From positions 1 to 20,241 of the IMG/VR virus record IMGVR_UViG_3300025759_000926: a stretch of 20,241 nt of DNA. One strand, written 5' to 3'. This stretch comes from a virus. Shown here in pieces: positions 1 through 5,551 of the stretch (position 1 is the first letter of the stretch; every line of letters starts with the position of its first letter). The position numbers and the translations under genes are program-made. Under the pieces are notes generated by a model. The model saw only the letters and a list, made by a program, of their open reading frames with translations, made no database searches and was not told the DNA's origin.

Positions 1-427
1 TCTTTCTCACCAACGCATCTTTAAATGCAGAGTACAAAACATTGAAACCCTGATTCTTTTGTTGAACGATGTAGTTGATGTAGTCGGTTTGTTGCTCTGC
101 CAGGGGAATATCTTCAGGGCCATTGGGGACGAACTCGACTACCTTCTTAGTACCAAAAAAAGTACGCATGATAGAAGGCAACATAAATAAAACTGTATCT
201 CTGACATCGGTAGAAATAAATTCTGATTGTAAGGTTGAAGTTGCCTCTGGCTCACTACCAAGATAATACTCAGTTGACTCAGCTCTCTCTTCTCCGACTT
301 GGTGGATGAAGTCTTTTGCATCATCCATTTCAGATTTAATTACACCGACTAAATCGATCATGCTTGATTCTTCATCAACTTGCATCTCGATTTCTGCTTC
401 GATTTCTTTAACTTTCTTTTCTGCCAT
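1..427 (-). CDS. Phage portal protein, P22-like (3' end outside window)
   Basis: This is the N-terminal 142 residues of a longer protein; the reading frame runs off the left edge without a stop. Portal proteins form the dodecameric ring at the head vertex through which DNA is packaged and ejected, and they dock the terminase. The visible part has a charged, acidic N-terminus rich in Glu and Lys. It continues into SEFISTDVRDTVLFMLPSIM, then VEFVPNGPED, then a segment ending SAFKDALVRK, a pattern I recognise from P22-type podovirus portals. The ATG at 427 lies 6 nt downstream of the terminase large subunit stop, the usual terL-portal order. The family call rests on remembered motifs and not on an alignment. 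Confidence 0.85.
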   Translation of the reverse strand, partial: MAEKKVKEIEAEIEMQVDEESSMIDLVGVIKSEMDDAKDFIHQVGEERAESTEYYLGSEPEATSTLQSEFISTDVRDTVLFMLPSIMRTFFGTKKVVEFVPNGPEDIPLAEQQTDYINYIVQQKNQGFNVLYSAFKDALVRK

Positions 428-433
428 ATAAAA

Positions 434-1966
434 TTATCCCACTCTAAATATTCTGGACTTCAGAGGTTTCTTGAAATTATAACCTAAATAACTTTGGCTT
501 CCACCAAAACTTGCGGCACTACTCGCCATCGTCAACGCAAGTGCATCGGCTTTGTCAGGAGATTTTATACCTCTTTTTCGCATTTCGTCTTTACTCTCTA
601 TCTTTATCTTCCCGGTAGAGGTATATTTATATTGAGGCGCAGCCAATTCCGAGGCAAGCTCATCATTTTCAGGAAGTCGGCAATCACGCTGCGCCAACCA
701 ATCTTTCACAGCAAACCAAAGTTCTGCTCTCAAATTCAAATAGTTCTTTTTCGTGCTTGGCGCTTCCGCCACGTTCACTCCGCGCACAGGGAGATTTTGC
801 TCTGCGAGGCGATCCACGACTCCTGATCCTAGGCCAATCACATCAACCAAAATCTCTTGCGGTTGTTCCATCGCAGTCGCATCGTCATAAAGATTCTTCA
901 CCGCACCGCAGAGTTGCATCAAGTCCATCGACTGAAAGGTTTTAATCTCAATGACAGTATTCCCTTGGCGCACACACAGCGCAGAGTTATCGCCGCCGAA
1001 TCTTGCAACGTCTAACCCCCAGAGAATGGGCGCGGATGCGGCGAGGGCTACGTCACGTCCCATAGCCGATCTAATTAATTCCATTGGTATGACAGTATCA
1101 TCGTCTGCTTTAGGGAACTCGCCCATAACTTCCACACGCGATACAGTCGAATCTTCTCCGTATTGTTCGATCATCTTTTGGAACAGATCTTTGTCTGTGC
1201 CTTCAACATCGCGAGAGTCGATTTGTTCTGATTTCCAAAAAGCGCGTTTGGAGTGGAATGAATCGTAGAATGGCCCTGTGTTTCGGCGCGGGTTGGAGAA
1301 AGTAAACCAATAGCGATTGGGCGTGGGTTCTGAGAAGAAACCTTCAGATACCGAGTAGATGGGCGCGGGGATACCTGAAGCCTCATCCATGATTAAACAA
1401 ACACCATATGAGGAGTGAATACCTGCAAACGCATCTGGATTTTCTTCAGACCAAAGCTGTGCTTGTGCGTAGTAATATCCTGTGTCTATTTTTAGATCAC
1501 GCACTAAGGCTTCTTCAAACCAACCAGCAGGTTTAATCGTGGTTGCTGTTTTTTGAAACCAATGTGAGTTAATTGCTAGGGTTAGCCATTTACCTAATTC
1601 AGCCCATGTTCTACTTCTAAGCTGTTGTTCGGTGTTAGCTGTAACAATAATCGTGCCACCTAATCTTGTGGATAACATCCATAAAATGATCCAAGCGACT
1701 AATGCTGATTTACCAATACCACGACCTGAAGCTACTGCAAGTCTAAACATCTCAGGCATATCAATTACATTGTTTCTTTGAATATGTGTCGAAATTTCCC
1801 TTAAAATTTTTTCTTGCCACTTCCTTGGCCCTGAGAAATGTTCGAGGGGGGTATCCTTTTGTCCCCAAGGGAATACGAATTTAACAAAATTATATGGATC
1901 ATCTTTAATATTCATTGACCATATTTCAGTCATTAATTCTTGTTCTTGTTTTACATCGTATTTCAT
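434..1966 (-). CDS. terL: Terminase large subunit (packaging ATPase and nuclease)
   Basis: This 510-residue protein is the motor that threads DNA into the prohead and cuts it. The N-terminal ATPase domain has a Walker A at about 80-87 (SGRGIGKS) and a Walker B at about 190-195 (CLIMDE). The C-terminal RNase H-like nuclease domain shows the expected acidic residues: D319 in WGLDVARFGGD, D375 in ILVDVIGLG, and the pair around 471-474 in SPDKADALAL. Length and domain order match a complete large terminase. It sits between the small subunit gene and the portal gene on the same strand. No clear Shine-Dalgarno sequence precedes the ATG, and an in-frame TAA lies three codons upstream of it. Initiation may therefore depend on the unusual leader in the preceding gap. 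Confidence 0.95.
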   Translation of the reverse strand: MKYDVKQEQELMTEIWSMNIKDDPYNFVKFVFPWGQKDTPLEHFSGPRKWQEKILREISTHIQRNNVIDMPEMFRLAVASGRGIGKSALVAWIILWMLSTRLGGTIIVTANTEQQLRSRTWAELGKWLTLAINSHWFQKTATTIKPAGWFEEALVRDLKIDTGYYYAQAQLWSEENPDAFAGIHSSYGVCLIMDEASGIPAPIYSVSEGFFSEPTPNRYWFTFSNPRRNTGPFYDSFHSKRAFWKSEQIDSRDVEGTDKDLFQKMIEQYGEDSTVSRVEVMGEFPKADDDTVIPMELIRSAMGRDVALAASAPILWGLDVARFGGDNSALCVRQGNTVIEIKTFQSMDLMQLCGAVKNLYDDATAMEQPQEILVDVIGLGSGVVDRLAEQNLPVRGVNVAEAPSTKKNYLNLRAELWFAVKDWLAQRDCRLPENDELASELAAPQYKYTSTGKIKIESKDEMRKRGIKSPDKADALALTMASSAASFGGSQSYLGYNFKKPLKSRIFRVG

Positions 1967-2110
1967 AGCAAAAATTTAGTTATGTAGTTCTATATTTTTA
2001 ACCCCCGCCGCAAAAGTGACCTGGGGGGTAACAAGATCGGAGAGTTTGATCCTGCCGGGCAACCCAGGTCTGACATGATAACCAGTAAGGGAGATGAGAA
2101 GTAACCACGC
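1967..2110. other. GC-rich structured gap between terS and terL
   Basis: This 144-nt stretch holds no convincing ORF. Its core, 2001-2070, is about 61% G+C by my count, clearly above the surrounding A+T-rich phage DNA. It contains an 8-bp perfect inverted repeat, a compact TGCC-G-GGCA inverted repeat at 2053-2061, and two GATC sites. Candidate roles are a terminase recognition (pac or cos) site, a leader or small RNA transcribed with the packaging genes, or both. The sequence alone does not decide between them. Confidence 0.5.
2018..2070. repeat. 8-bp perfect inverted repeat GACCTGGG / CCCAGGTC
   Basis: The arms are 2018-2025 and 2063-2070, separated by 37 nt. Inside the loop lie the two GATC sites and a second short inverted repeat (TGCC-G-GGCA). 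As RNA this would give a closed stem with a structured loop. As DNA it could be a dyad recognised by the terminase small subunit encoded next door. There is no U-run, so it does not look like an intrinsic terminator. Confidence 0.55.
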
Positions 2111-2581
2111 CTAGCCCGTATTTTCTTTGTTTGACAGCGTGTCCTCTGAAAGGACACGTTGTGAAGTAAGTTCTGGTTTGTTTATATGGCCTTCAATCAC
2201 ACGATTTTTAGCTGAATCTAGGATTTGCGCAAGATTAACTTGATGCTGGACTTCATTTTTGTCCATCCATGCGGAGCTGTCTCGGTTTTTTAAGAAAAAT
2301 ATCTGTGCTTGAACAGATCCGTTGATTGCTTCTTGGTACAAAGCGTTGGTTACATCGGCAACTGCTTTTGCTCTTCCTTTCTTCAAAGCGCTATCAAAAT
2401 TTCCCTTTTCGCGTTTTCTACGAGCTATCGTGGAAACAGATGTATTCAACAGCTCTGCAATTTGTCGTTCAGACAAACCATTACCTGACCATTTTTCAAT
2501 GTTTGCATAATCTTCTTCGCTAAACTTAATTCGTTTGCGACCAGATTTACCTTTTAAATAACTATAATCTTTATCCGACAT
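2111..2581 (-). CDS. terS: Terminase small subunit (DNA-recognition subunit)
   Basis: This 156-residue protein would recognise the phage packaging site and load the large subunit. An HTH of the resolvase/homeodomain-like type lies at about 17-55 and includes LSERQIAELLNTSVSTIARR. It is followed by a helical segment and the block GSVQAQIFFLKNRDSSAWMD at about 88-107; an AQIFxLKNR...W pattern is typical of phage small terminases. The C-terminus is polar, as in other TerS proteins where it contacts TerL. The gene is upstream of terL on the same strand but separated by a 144-nt structured gap. The ATG at 2581 opens onto the divergent promoter region. Confidence 0.85.
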   Translation of the reverse strand: MSDKDYSYLKGKSGRKRIKFSEEDYANIEKWSGNGLSERQIAELLNTSVSTIARRKREKGNFDSALKKGRAKAVADVTNALYQEAINGSVQAQIFFLKNRDSSAWMDKNEVQHQVNLAQILDSAKNRVIEGHINKPELTSQRVLSEDTLSNKENTG

Positions 2582-2658
2582 ACTCAGATTCTACTTTAAT
2601 GCAACAAATATCCCTATAGGTTTTGACATACTTAATGAGGTAATAGTGTAGAAAAGAG

Positions 2659-2686
2659 TTGCATTGTGTAGTCTATTTGATATAAT
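2659..2686 (+). promoter_or_regulatory. Putative sigma70-type promoter for the small-gene operon
   Basis: TTGCAT at 2659-2664 is followed 16 nt later by a perfect TATAAT at 2681-2686, preceded by TG in the extended -10 position (TGaTATAAT). The expected start of transcription is near 2693, about 37 nt upstream of the first small gene. A further TTGACA at 2623-2628 has only a poor -10 partner. The -35 hexamer TTGCAT recurs in the minus-strand promoter near 12240. Confidence 0.65.
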
Positions 2687-2692
2687 TATTTT

Positions 2693-2710
2693 GTAGCCAA
2701 AGAAAGCTAC
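2693..2710 (+). other. Small hairpin at the predicted 5' end of the small-gene mRNA
   Basis: GTAGC at 2693-2697 pairs with GCTAC at 2706-2710 around an 8-nt A-rich loop. The stem begins just where the upstream promoter predicts +1, so the mRNA would start with a stem-loop. Such 5' hairpins are known to stabilise some bacterial mRNAs; that role here is inference. Confidence 0.35.
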
Positions 2711-2729
2711 CATTTAAAAAGGAAAAAGT

Positions 2730-2930
2730 ATGACAAACGAAAAACTAAAATTAATCAAAACTCTTGTAGTAGATTTAGGTTGGGAATATGACCGAATGTC
2801 CTCAAGTGGTAAAGAAACCTACGATGCACTAGAAACTGCATTAGGTTTAGACAAAATACCTGTTTCAAAAGAGCAACTTATTTCAATGGGTATGCCTGAA
2901 AATTTAGCTAACGATTATCTAAAACAATGA
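2730..2930 (+). CDS. Small hypothetical protein (66 aa), first gene of the plus-strand cluster
   Basis: I do not recognise a family. The product is a soluble, mostly helical 66-residue protein with a mixed-charge N-terminus (MTNEKLKLIKTLVVDLGWEY) and no cysteines or membrane segment. An AAGGA Shine-Dalgarno element precedes the ATG. It is the first gene after the promoter and its stop overlaps the next start (ATGA). Position and size suggest an early accessory protein, but no function is visible. Confidence 0.75.
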   Translation: MTNEKLKLIKTLVVDLGWEYDRMSSSGKETYDALETALGLDKIPVSKEQLISMGMPENLANDYLKQ

Positions 2931-3169
2931 TCCAATACCAAGAAGAAAAAGTTACAGCTAAGACAAAAGCTAAACACGAAGTATCAGACTATCTCATGGA
3001 GTTATTTAACAATCCTCAGAGATATATCAAAGACTTAGGCGAGCTAACCACCAAAGAGCAAGACGAAGTCCTCAGACACATTAGTTTGTTTGAGGATCGA
3101 ATCCATAAAGTTCTTGGTGTTAGTTTCAAACAGATAGACAGTAAAACCAATTTCATTAAAAATATATAG
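2927..3169 (+). CDS. Small hypothetical helical protein (80 aa)
   Basis: The family is unknown. The protein is 80 residues, highly charged, and probably all alpha-helical, with Lys/Glu-rich segments and a central LTTKEQDEVLRHISLFEDRI helix. Its ATG lies inside the stop region of the preceding gene (ATGA at 2927-2930), implying translational coupling. No signal peptide or metal site is seen. Confidence 0.75.
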   Translation: MIQYQEEKVTAKTKAKHEVSDYLMELFNNPQRYIKDLGELTTKEQDEVLRHISLFEDRIHKVLGVSFKQIDSKTNFIKNI

Positions 3170-3179
3170 GAGAGTAATT

Positions 3180-3320
3180 ATGGCAATTCATATGACGAGA
3201 TATAAAGGTAAGAAGGTTCAAGGCAAAGGAGAAGAGTTCATGGAAGAACTTAGACGAATGGTCGCTGAACACAAAGCCAAGGAGAAGAAAGGTGACTCAG
3301 TACAAAGACAAGCTAAATAA
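3180..3320 (+). CDS. Very small basic protein (46 aa)
   Basis: A 46-codon frame starts at an ATG preceded by AGGAGAG at good spacing and ends in TAA. The product (MAIHMTRYKGKKVQGKGEEF at the N-terminus) is Lys-rich with one amphipathic helix and no recognisable domain. It overlaps the GTG start of the next gene by 29 nt. A strong Shine-Dalgarno, tight placement in the cluster and charged composition support it as real. Function is unknown. Confidence 0.6.
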   Translation: MAIHMTRYKGKKVQGKGEEFMEELRRMVAEHKAKEKKGDSVQRQAK

Positions 3321-3561
3321 TCGGAAAGAAGAATTGATAGAAGAACAAATGGATAAGACTTGGACTTGTATCTACTCTCAATGGGATAAGCGTGATCCAA
3401 ACGCTGAGAACTATAGAAAGACCATTTATGCAAGTGGCAGAGAAGTTACTACACAAATTCTAGTAGCCTTTGGTATTCACAACACAAGAAGTGAATGGAA
3501 TCATGTTAAATACAAAGAACCAATGCGTAGATGGGTTTTTAGGAAAGCATTTAAAAAATGA
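3292..3561 (+). CDS. Hypothetical protein (89 aa), GTG start
   Basis: The family is unknown. The 89-residue product is basic and rich in Trp, Arg and Lys, with a charged helical N-terminus and a C-terminus ending RRWVFRKAFKK. The start is a GTG placed a few bases after AAGGAG. The frame begins inside the 3' end of the previous gene and ends in an ATGA overlap with the next. The basic, aromatic-rich C-terminus would suit nucleic-acid or protein contact, but this is a guess. Confidence 0.7.
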   Translation: MTQYKDKLNNRKEELIEEQMDKTWTCIYSQWDKRDPNAENYRKTIYASGREVTTQILVAFGIHNTRSEWNHVKYKEPMRRWVFRKAFKK

Positions 3562-3659
3562 CACAAGTTTTGCTATGGGTACTGTTTTTTCTCTGTTTAC
3601 TTGTATATGTAATAACAGTATCCGTAGCACTCTATCTAATCGTTAAGGATAAAGTATGA
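3558..3659 (+). CDS. Tiny single-span membrane protein (33 aa)
   Basis: The 33-residue frame is almost entirely one hydrophobic helix (about residues 4-28, VLLWVLFFLCLLVYVITVSV and onward) ending in a short basic tail, KDKV. It should insert in the inner membrane with the tail in the cytoplasm. It is linked by ATGA to both neighbours, which argues strongly that it is translated. Possible roles include a membrane anchor, superinfection exclusion or a holin-like accessory; none is proven. Confidence 0.65.
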   Translation: MTQVLLWVLFFLCLLVYVITVSVALYLIVKDKV

Positions 3660-3982
3660 AAAAATTTATTGAGTGTTCAGAGTGTGGTAATTATTTTGTT
3701 AAATACCATAAACGTAAAACTTGTAGCAACGAATGTTCAAGGCAACGTCAATATAGACTGAATAGAAATTCATGTAGTGTTGGAGATGTAACAGAATCAG
3801 AGGGTTTTGATATCTATGAGCTTGAGTGTTGTTCAGTTGATCCAAATATTCTAAGACAAGCAGAAGAATATGAAAGTCGTTCAAAATATGATTGGGAGAT
3901 GTTTAGATTCTTTGTTTTATTAAACAAAACTAGATCAGGTCAATTTTCAAGCAAACCAAAAGACACAGGTTCGTTTAAATGA
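3656..3982 (+). CDS. Zinc-finger protein of unknown function (108 aa)
   Basis: The N-terminus carries a four-cysteine zinc-binding site: C7 and C10 in CSECG, then C22 and C26 in TCSNECS. A basic RQRQYRLNRN segment follows, as in small treble-clef or zinc-ribbon DNA- or RNA-binding proteins. Two or three further cysteines near 40-60 could form part of a second site. The C-terminus is charged and helical. The ATG follows AAGGATAAAGT and overlaps the previous stop. A role in binding nucleic acid is likely; the target is unknown. Confidence 0.75.
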   Translation: MKKFIECSECGNYFVKYHKRKTCSNECSRQRQYRLNRNSCSVGDVTESEGFDIYELECCSVDPNILRQAEEYESRSKYDWEMFRFFVLLNKTRSGQFSSKPKDTGSFK

Positions 3983-4113
3983 GCAACCAAGAACACAGGC
4001 TCATCCAACACCTCAAGAACGAATATAAGAAGATGAATAAGGATCAGCTTATAGAAATTATCCTTAATCAAATAAGGCCACACATAAACAGAAAACCAAG
4101 CAATGGGAGATAA
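3979..4113 (+). CDS. Very small charged protein (44 aa)
   Basis: A 44-residue frame coupled by ATGA to the zinc-finger gene. The product is helical and Lys/Gln-rich (NKDQLIEIILNQIRPHIN near its middle) with no recognisable domain. Support comes from the stop/start overlap and the tight chain of genes, because it is too short for composition to be decisive. Confidence 0.55.
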   Translation: MSNQEHRLIQHLKNEYKKMNKDQLIEIILNQIRPHINRKPSNGR

Positions 4114-4116
4114 ATT

Positions 4117-4167
4117 ATGGTTAGTTATCCTTGTGGATGGTTCGATCCAGAACAATTACCAAAATGA
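4117..4167 (+). CDS. Possible 16-residue ORF (leader or micro-gene)
   Basis: A 16-codon frame (MVSYPCGWFDPEQLPK) follows a GGGAGA element at workable spacing. Its TGA is shared with the ATG of the next gene (ATGA at 4164-4167). It fills exactly the gap between two coupled genes, so it may be translated to carry ribosomes into the next frame. A free-standing function is uncertain. Confidence 0.35.
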   Translation: MVSYPCGWFDPEQLPK

Positions 4168-4337
4168 GCAAACTTAAACATCAACAGGTAATGAAACTCT
4201 GTGTCATGACTGAAGAAGATGTGTTTAACGACAAGACATCAACTGAAGAAATGATGGAGATTATTGCGGATGCAATCACTAATAAAAGATTTTACTTTGA
4301 ATTAATTAACCCAAAAAAAGATAAGGAGAGCAAATGA
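4164..4337 (+). CDS. Small hypothetical acidic protein (57 aa)
   Basis: The chosen start is the ATG in the ATGA overlap at 4164; a longer frame would need a TTG at 4131 and lacks a good ribosome site. The product is helical, Met-rich and acidic in the middle (MTEEDVFNDKTSTEEMMEII), then ends in a Lys-rich tail. No family is recognised. It is coupled by ATGA to the next gene as well. Confidence 0.65.
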   Translation: MSKLKHQQVMKLCVMTEEDVFNDKTSTEEMMEIIADAITNKRFYFELINPKKDKESK

Positions 4338-4552
4338 AAATATATATAGCTAGAGAAGTTAATGATCCAATGCTTTATTCATTACATACAAACAAAAAAG
4401 ATTGTGATAAGTGGATAAGGGACAACACAATGGAAGCTACCTTTTATGATACTGAACCGAAAAATTTCTTTATTAAAGTTATTGAATTTAAATTAAACAA
4501 GCAAAGTATTTTACATGCAATCGATAACATAATAGAGGTATTTTTACGATGA
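4334..4552 (+). CDS. Small hypothetical protein (72 aa)
   Basis: The family is unknown. The N-terminus (MKIYIAREVNDPMLYSLHTN) looks like a beta-strand entry, followed by a Lys/Asp-rich helix and further alternating strands, so a small alpha/beta fold is likely. An AAGGAGAG ribosome site precedes the ATG, and the gene overlaps both neighbours by ATGA. Confidence 0.7.
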   Translation: MKIYIAREVNDPMLYSLHTNKKDCDKWIRDNTMEATFYDTEPKNFFIKVIEFKLNKQSILHAIDNIIEVFLR

Positions 4553-4731
4553 CTTACGAAATAGCTGAATATAAATATGCGTGTTATCTGAGAGATAAAG
4601 GTTATGTCGGTGAATTACCCTATCCAAGTCCAAAACATTCTAAGATGGATGAAGAAGGTAATTGGCTGCTTATCAATCGTGAGGGCCACAAACTTGCAAA
4701 AGTATTCATTGGCGGAAAAGTAATAGCATGA
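4549..4731 (+). CDS. Small hypothetical protein (60 aa)
   Basis: The family is unknown. The product starts with a helical, Tyr-rich segment, then has DEEGNWLLINREGHKLAKVF, which reads as a small beta-hairpin or sheet. There is no metal site or membrane segment. It is coupled by ATGA at both ends. Confidence 0.65.
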   Translation: MTYEIAEYKYACYLRDKGYVGELPYPSPKHSKMDEEGNWLLINREGHKLAKVFIGGKVIA

Positions 4732-4811
4732 TTGAGAGTCTAACCATTACAGTCGCAATAGCTTTACTGATCCTCATTGTTATCTTTGACGATAACTTCC
4801 CAAACACATAA
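4728..4811 (+). CDS. Tiny membrane peptide (27 aa), last gene of the cluster
   Basis: A 27-residue frame overlaps the previous stop (ATGA). It contains one hydrophobic stretch (LTITVAIALLILIVIF, about 5-20) followed by an acidic, polar tail DDNFPNT. It would be a single-span inner-membrane peptide. It is the second such mini-membrane protein in this operon. Short length limits confidence. Confidence 0.5.
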   Translation: MIESLTITVAIALLILIVIFDDNFPNT

Positions 4812-4816
4812 GTTTA

Positions 4817-4873
4817 GGGCGAAGGCTACTCAGGTTTATTCATACCACCTTCCTTAGAGAGTAGCCCAAGCCC
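4817..4873. repeat. Long imperfect inverted repeat at the convergent gene junction
   Basis: GGGC (4817-4820) plus GGCTACTC (4824-4831) pairs with GAGTAGCC (4859-4866) plus GCCC (4870-4873), giving 12 paired positions with a 3-nt internal loop. The 27-nt loop can itself form a short AGG/CCT stem. It lies where the plus-strand small-gene operon meets the end of the minus-strand winged-helix gene. A transcription barrier in one or both directions is plausible, but there is no clear U-run. Confidence 0.45.
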
Positions 4874-5271
4874 ACCAATAAAATATGTTTTCTTTTACCA
4901 GCAATCGCTTTCTCAACGAGCTTTCTTTCTTCCTCTAAGGCAACCCGGATTAAACCTTTCTCAGCCAAAGCGCTGACAGCTCTACCAACAGACCTGCGGT
5001 TCATACCTATCATCTTGGCGTAATAACTATAAGCATCATGCGAACTAAAGGTTTCATAGCGATAGCGCTCAACCACCGCCCACAGCACAAGCGTTTCTAC
5101 CGGGCTAATATCCGTTCTCCCTGCGCGCGCCCTAAACCACGCCCACAGATGCGTTCTGAGTTTCTTCCAATCCCTAAAATCATTAACGAATCTTACATGC
5201 ACAAACGCTGAATGTTCCTCGTTCTCTGGCACTCCGTTAACAATCCACCAATATTGATCTTGCTCTCTCAA
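4840..5271 (-). CDS. Winged-helix (HTH_36-like) DNA-binding protein, possible replication initiator or regulator
   Basis: The C-terminal half contains a winged-helix of the HTH_36 type: SPVETLVLWAVVERY, then AKMIGMNRRSVGRAVSALAE, then KGLIRV. The N-terminal part is Trp-rich (QYWWIVNGVPENEEHSAF) and resembles no domain I can name. Proteins of this type act as replication initiators or repressors. I chose a TTG start at 5271 that overlaps the upstream stop (TTGA), with GGGAG about 10 nt before it. A GTG at 5322 would add a purely basic Arg/Glu repeat encoded by low-complexity DNA. Three 21-bp repeats lie about 280 bp upstream and are the obvious candidate target; that link is inference. Confidence 0.7.
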   Translation of the reverse strand: MREQDQYWWIVNGVPENEEHSAFVHVRFVNDFRDWKKLRTHLWAWFRARAGRTDISPVETLVLWAVVERYRYETFSSHDAYSYYAKMIGMNRRSVGRAVSALAEKGLIRVALEEERKLVEKAIAGKRKHILLVGLGYSLRKVV

Positions 5272-5477
5272 TGTAGCGTTTCTCCCTCGCTCTCGCTTGC
5301 GCCTTCGCTCTCGCTCTCGCACACGCTCTCTTCATCTACGACTGCCTCTAATGTTCCTAGCAGAGTCACTCCCAGGTATTCGGCTTGCGCCTGTGCGCTA
5401 GCGAAATCTTTTGCATAGATCTTAGGGCCATCGTATTTAACTCCGTCCCACTCAAACTCAGTAATAAATATTTTCAT
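5268..5477 (-). CDS. Small hypothetical protein with acidic Glu/Ser tail (69 aa)
   Basis: The start is the ATG at 5477, which has an excellent AAGGAGAG Shine-Dalgarno; a longer frame to 5522 would run through the leader hairpin. Residues 1-45 form a probable small alpha/beta domain (MKIFITEFEWDGVKYDGP and a helix with ASAQAQAEYLG). The last 20 or so residues are a Glu/Ser repeat (ESESEGASESEGE) encoded by a GAGAGC-like microsatellite. Acidic tails of this kind can mimic DNA or mask a partner's basic surface. The stop overlaps the start of the winged-helix gene, so the two are co-translated. No family is recognised. Confidence 0.7.
   Translation of the reverse strand: MKIFITEFEWDGVKYDGPKIYAKDFASAQAQAEYLGVTLLGTLEAVVDEESVCESESEGASESEGETLH
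5277..5326 (-). repeat. GAGAGC-type microsatellite within the coding overlap
   Basis: On the minus strand this stretch is an imperfect hexamer repeat of GAGAGC/GCGAGA. In one frame it encodes the Glu/Ser tail of the 69-aa protein. In another it would encode alternating Arg and Glu at the N-terminus of the winged-helix ORF if the GTG start were used. Such tracts are prone to slippage in multiples of 6. Confidence 0.7.
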
Positions 5478-5490
5478 GCTCTCTCCTTGT

Positions 5491-5522
5491 GTGAGAAAAA
5501 TGCGCCAAGCATTTTCTCTCAC
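5491..5522 (-). promoter_or_regulatory. Near-palindrome in the leader of the 69-aa/winged-helix operon
   Basis: On the minus strand GTGAGAGAAAATGC and GCATTTTTCTCAC face each other around a 5-nt loop TTGGC. The inner 7 bp are perfect and the outer 6 bp pair after one bulge or mismatch. It sits immediately before the ribosome binding site of the 69-aa gene. It may be an operator for a dimeric HTH protein, or an RNA hairpin controlling translation. There is no downstream U-run, so a terminator is unlikely. Confidence 0.5.
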
Positions 5523-5551
5523 TCTTATTATGTTATGTAGGGATATATGAC

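Noticed and set aside
494-1386. Several open frames on either strand inside terL
   Set aside because: They are shadows of the terminase gene, lack ribosome sites, and encode unlikely Ser/Arg-rich proteins.
2034-2044. Sequence AGATCGGAGAG resembling an Illumina adapter start
   Set aside because: It lacks one base of the adapter and the following bases do not continue it; flanking genes are intact, so assembly contamination is unlikely.
1981-2110. Possible tRNA in the GC-rich gap
   Set aside because: I tried both strands and could not build a cloverleaf with acceptor, anticodon and T-arms; only isolated stems form.
2606-2620. Minus-strand CCTATAGGGATA resembling the end of a T7 promoter
   Set aside because: Only the initiation part fits (CTATAGGGA); the upstream recognition half does not match and no single-subunit RNA polymerase gene is visible in the window.
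4131-4163. TTG-initiated extension of the 57-aa gene
   Set aside because: There is no ribosome site for it, and the ATG at 4164 is coupled to the preceding stop like the rest of the cluster.
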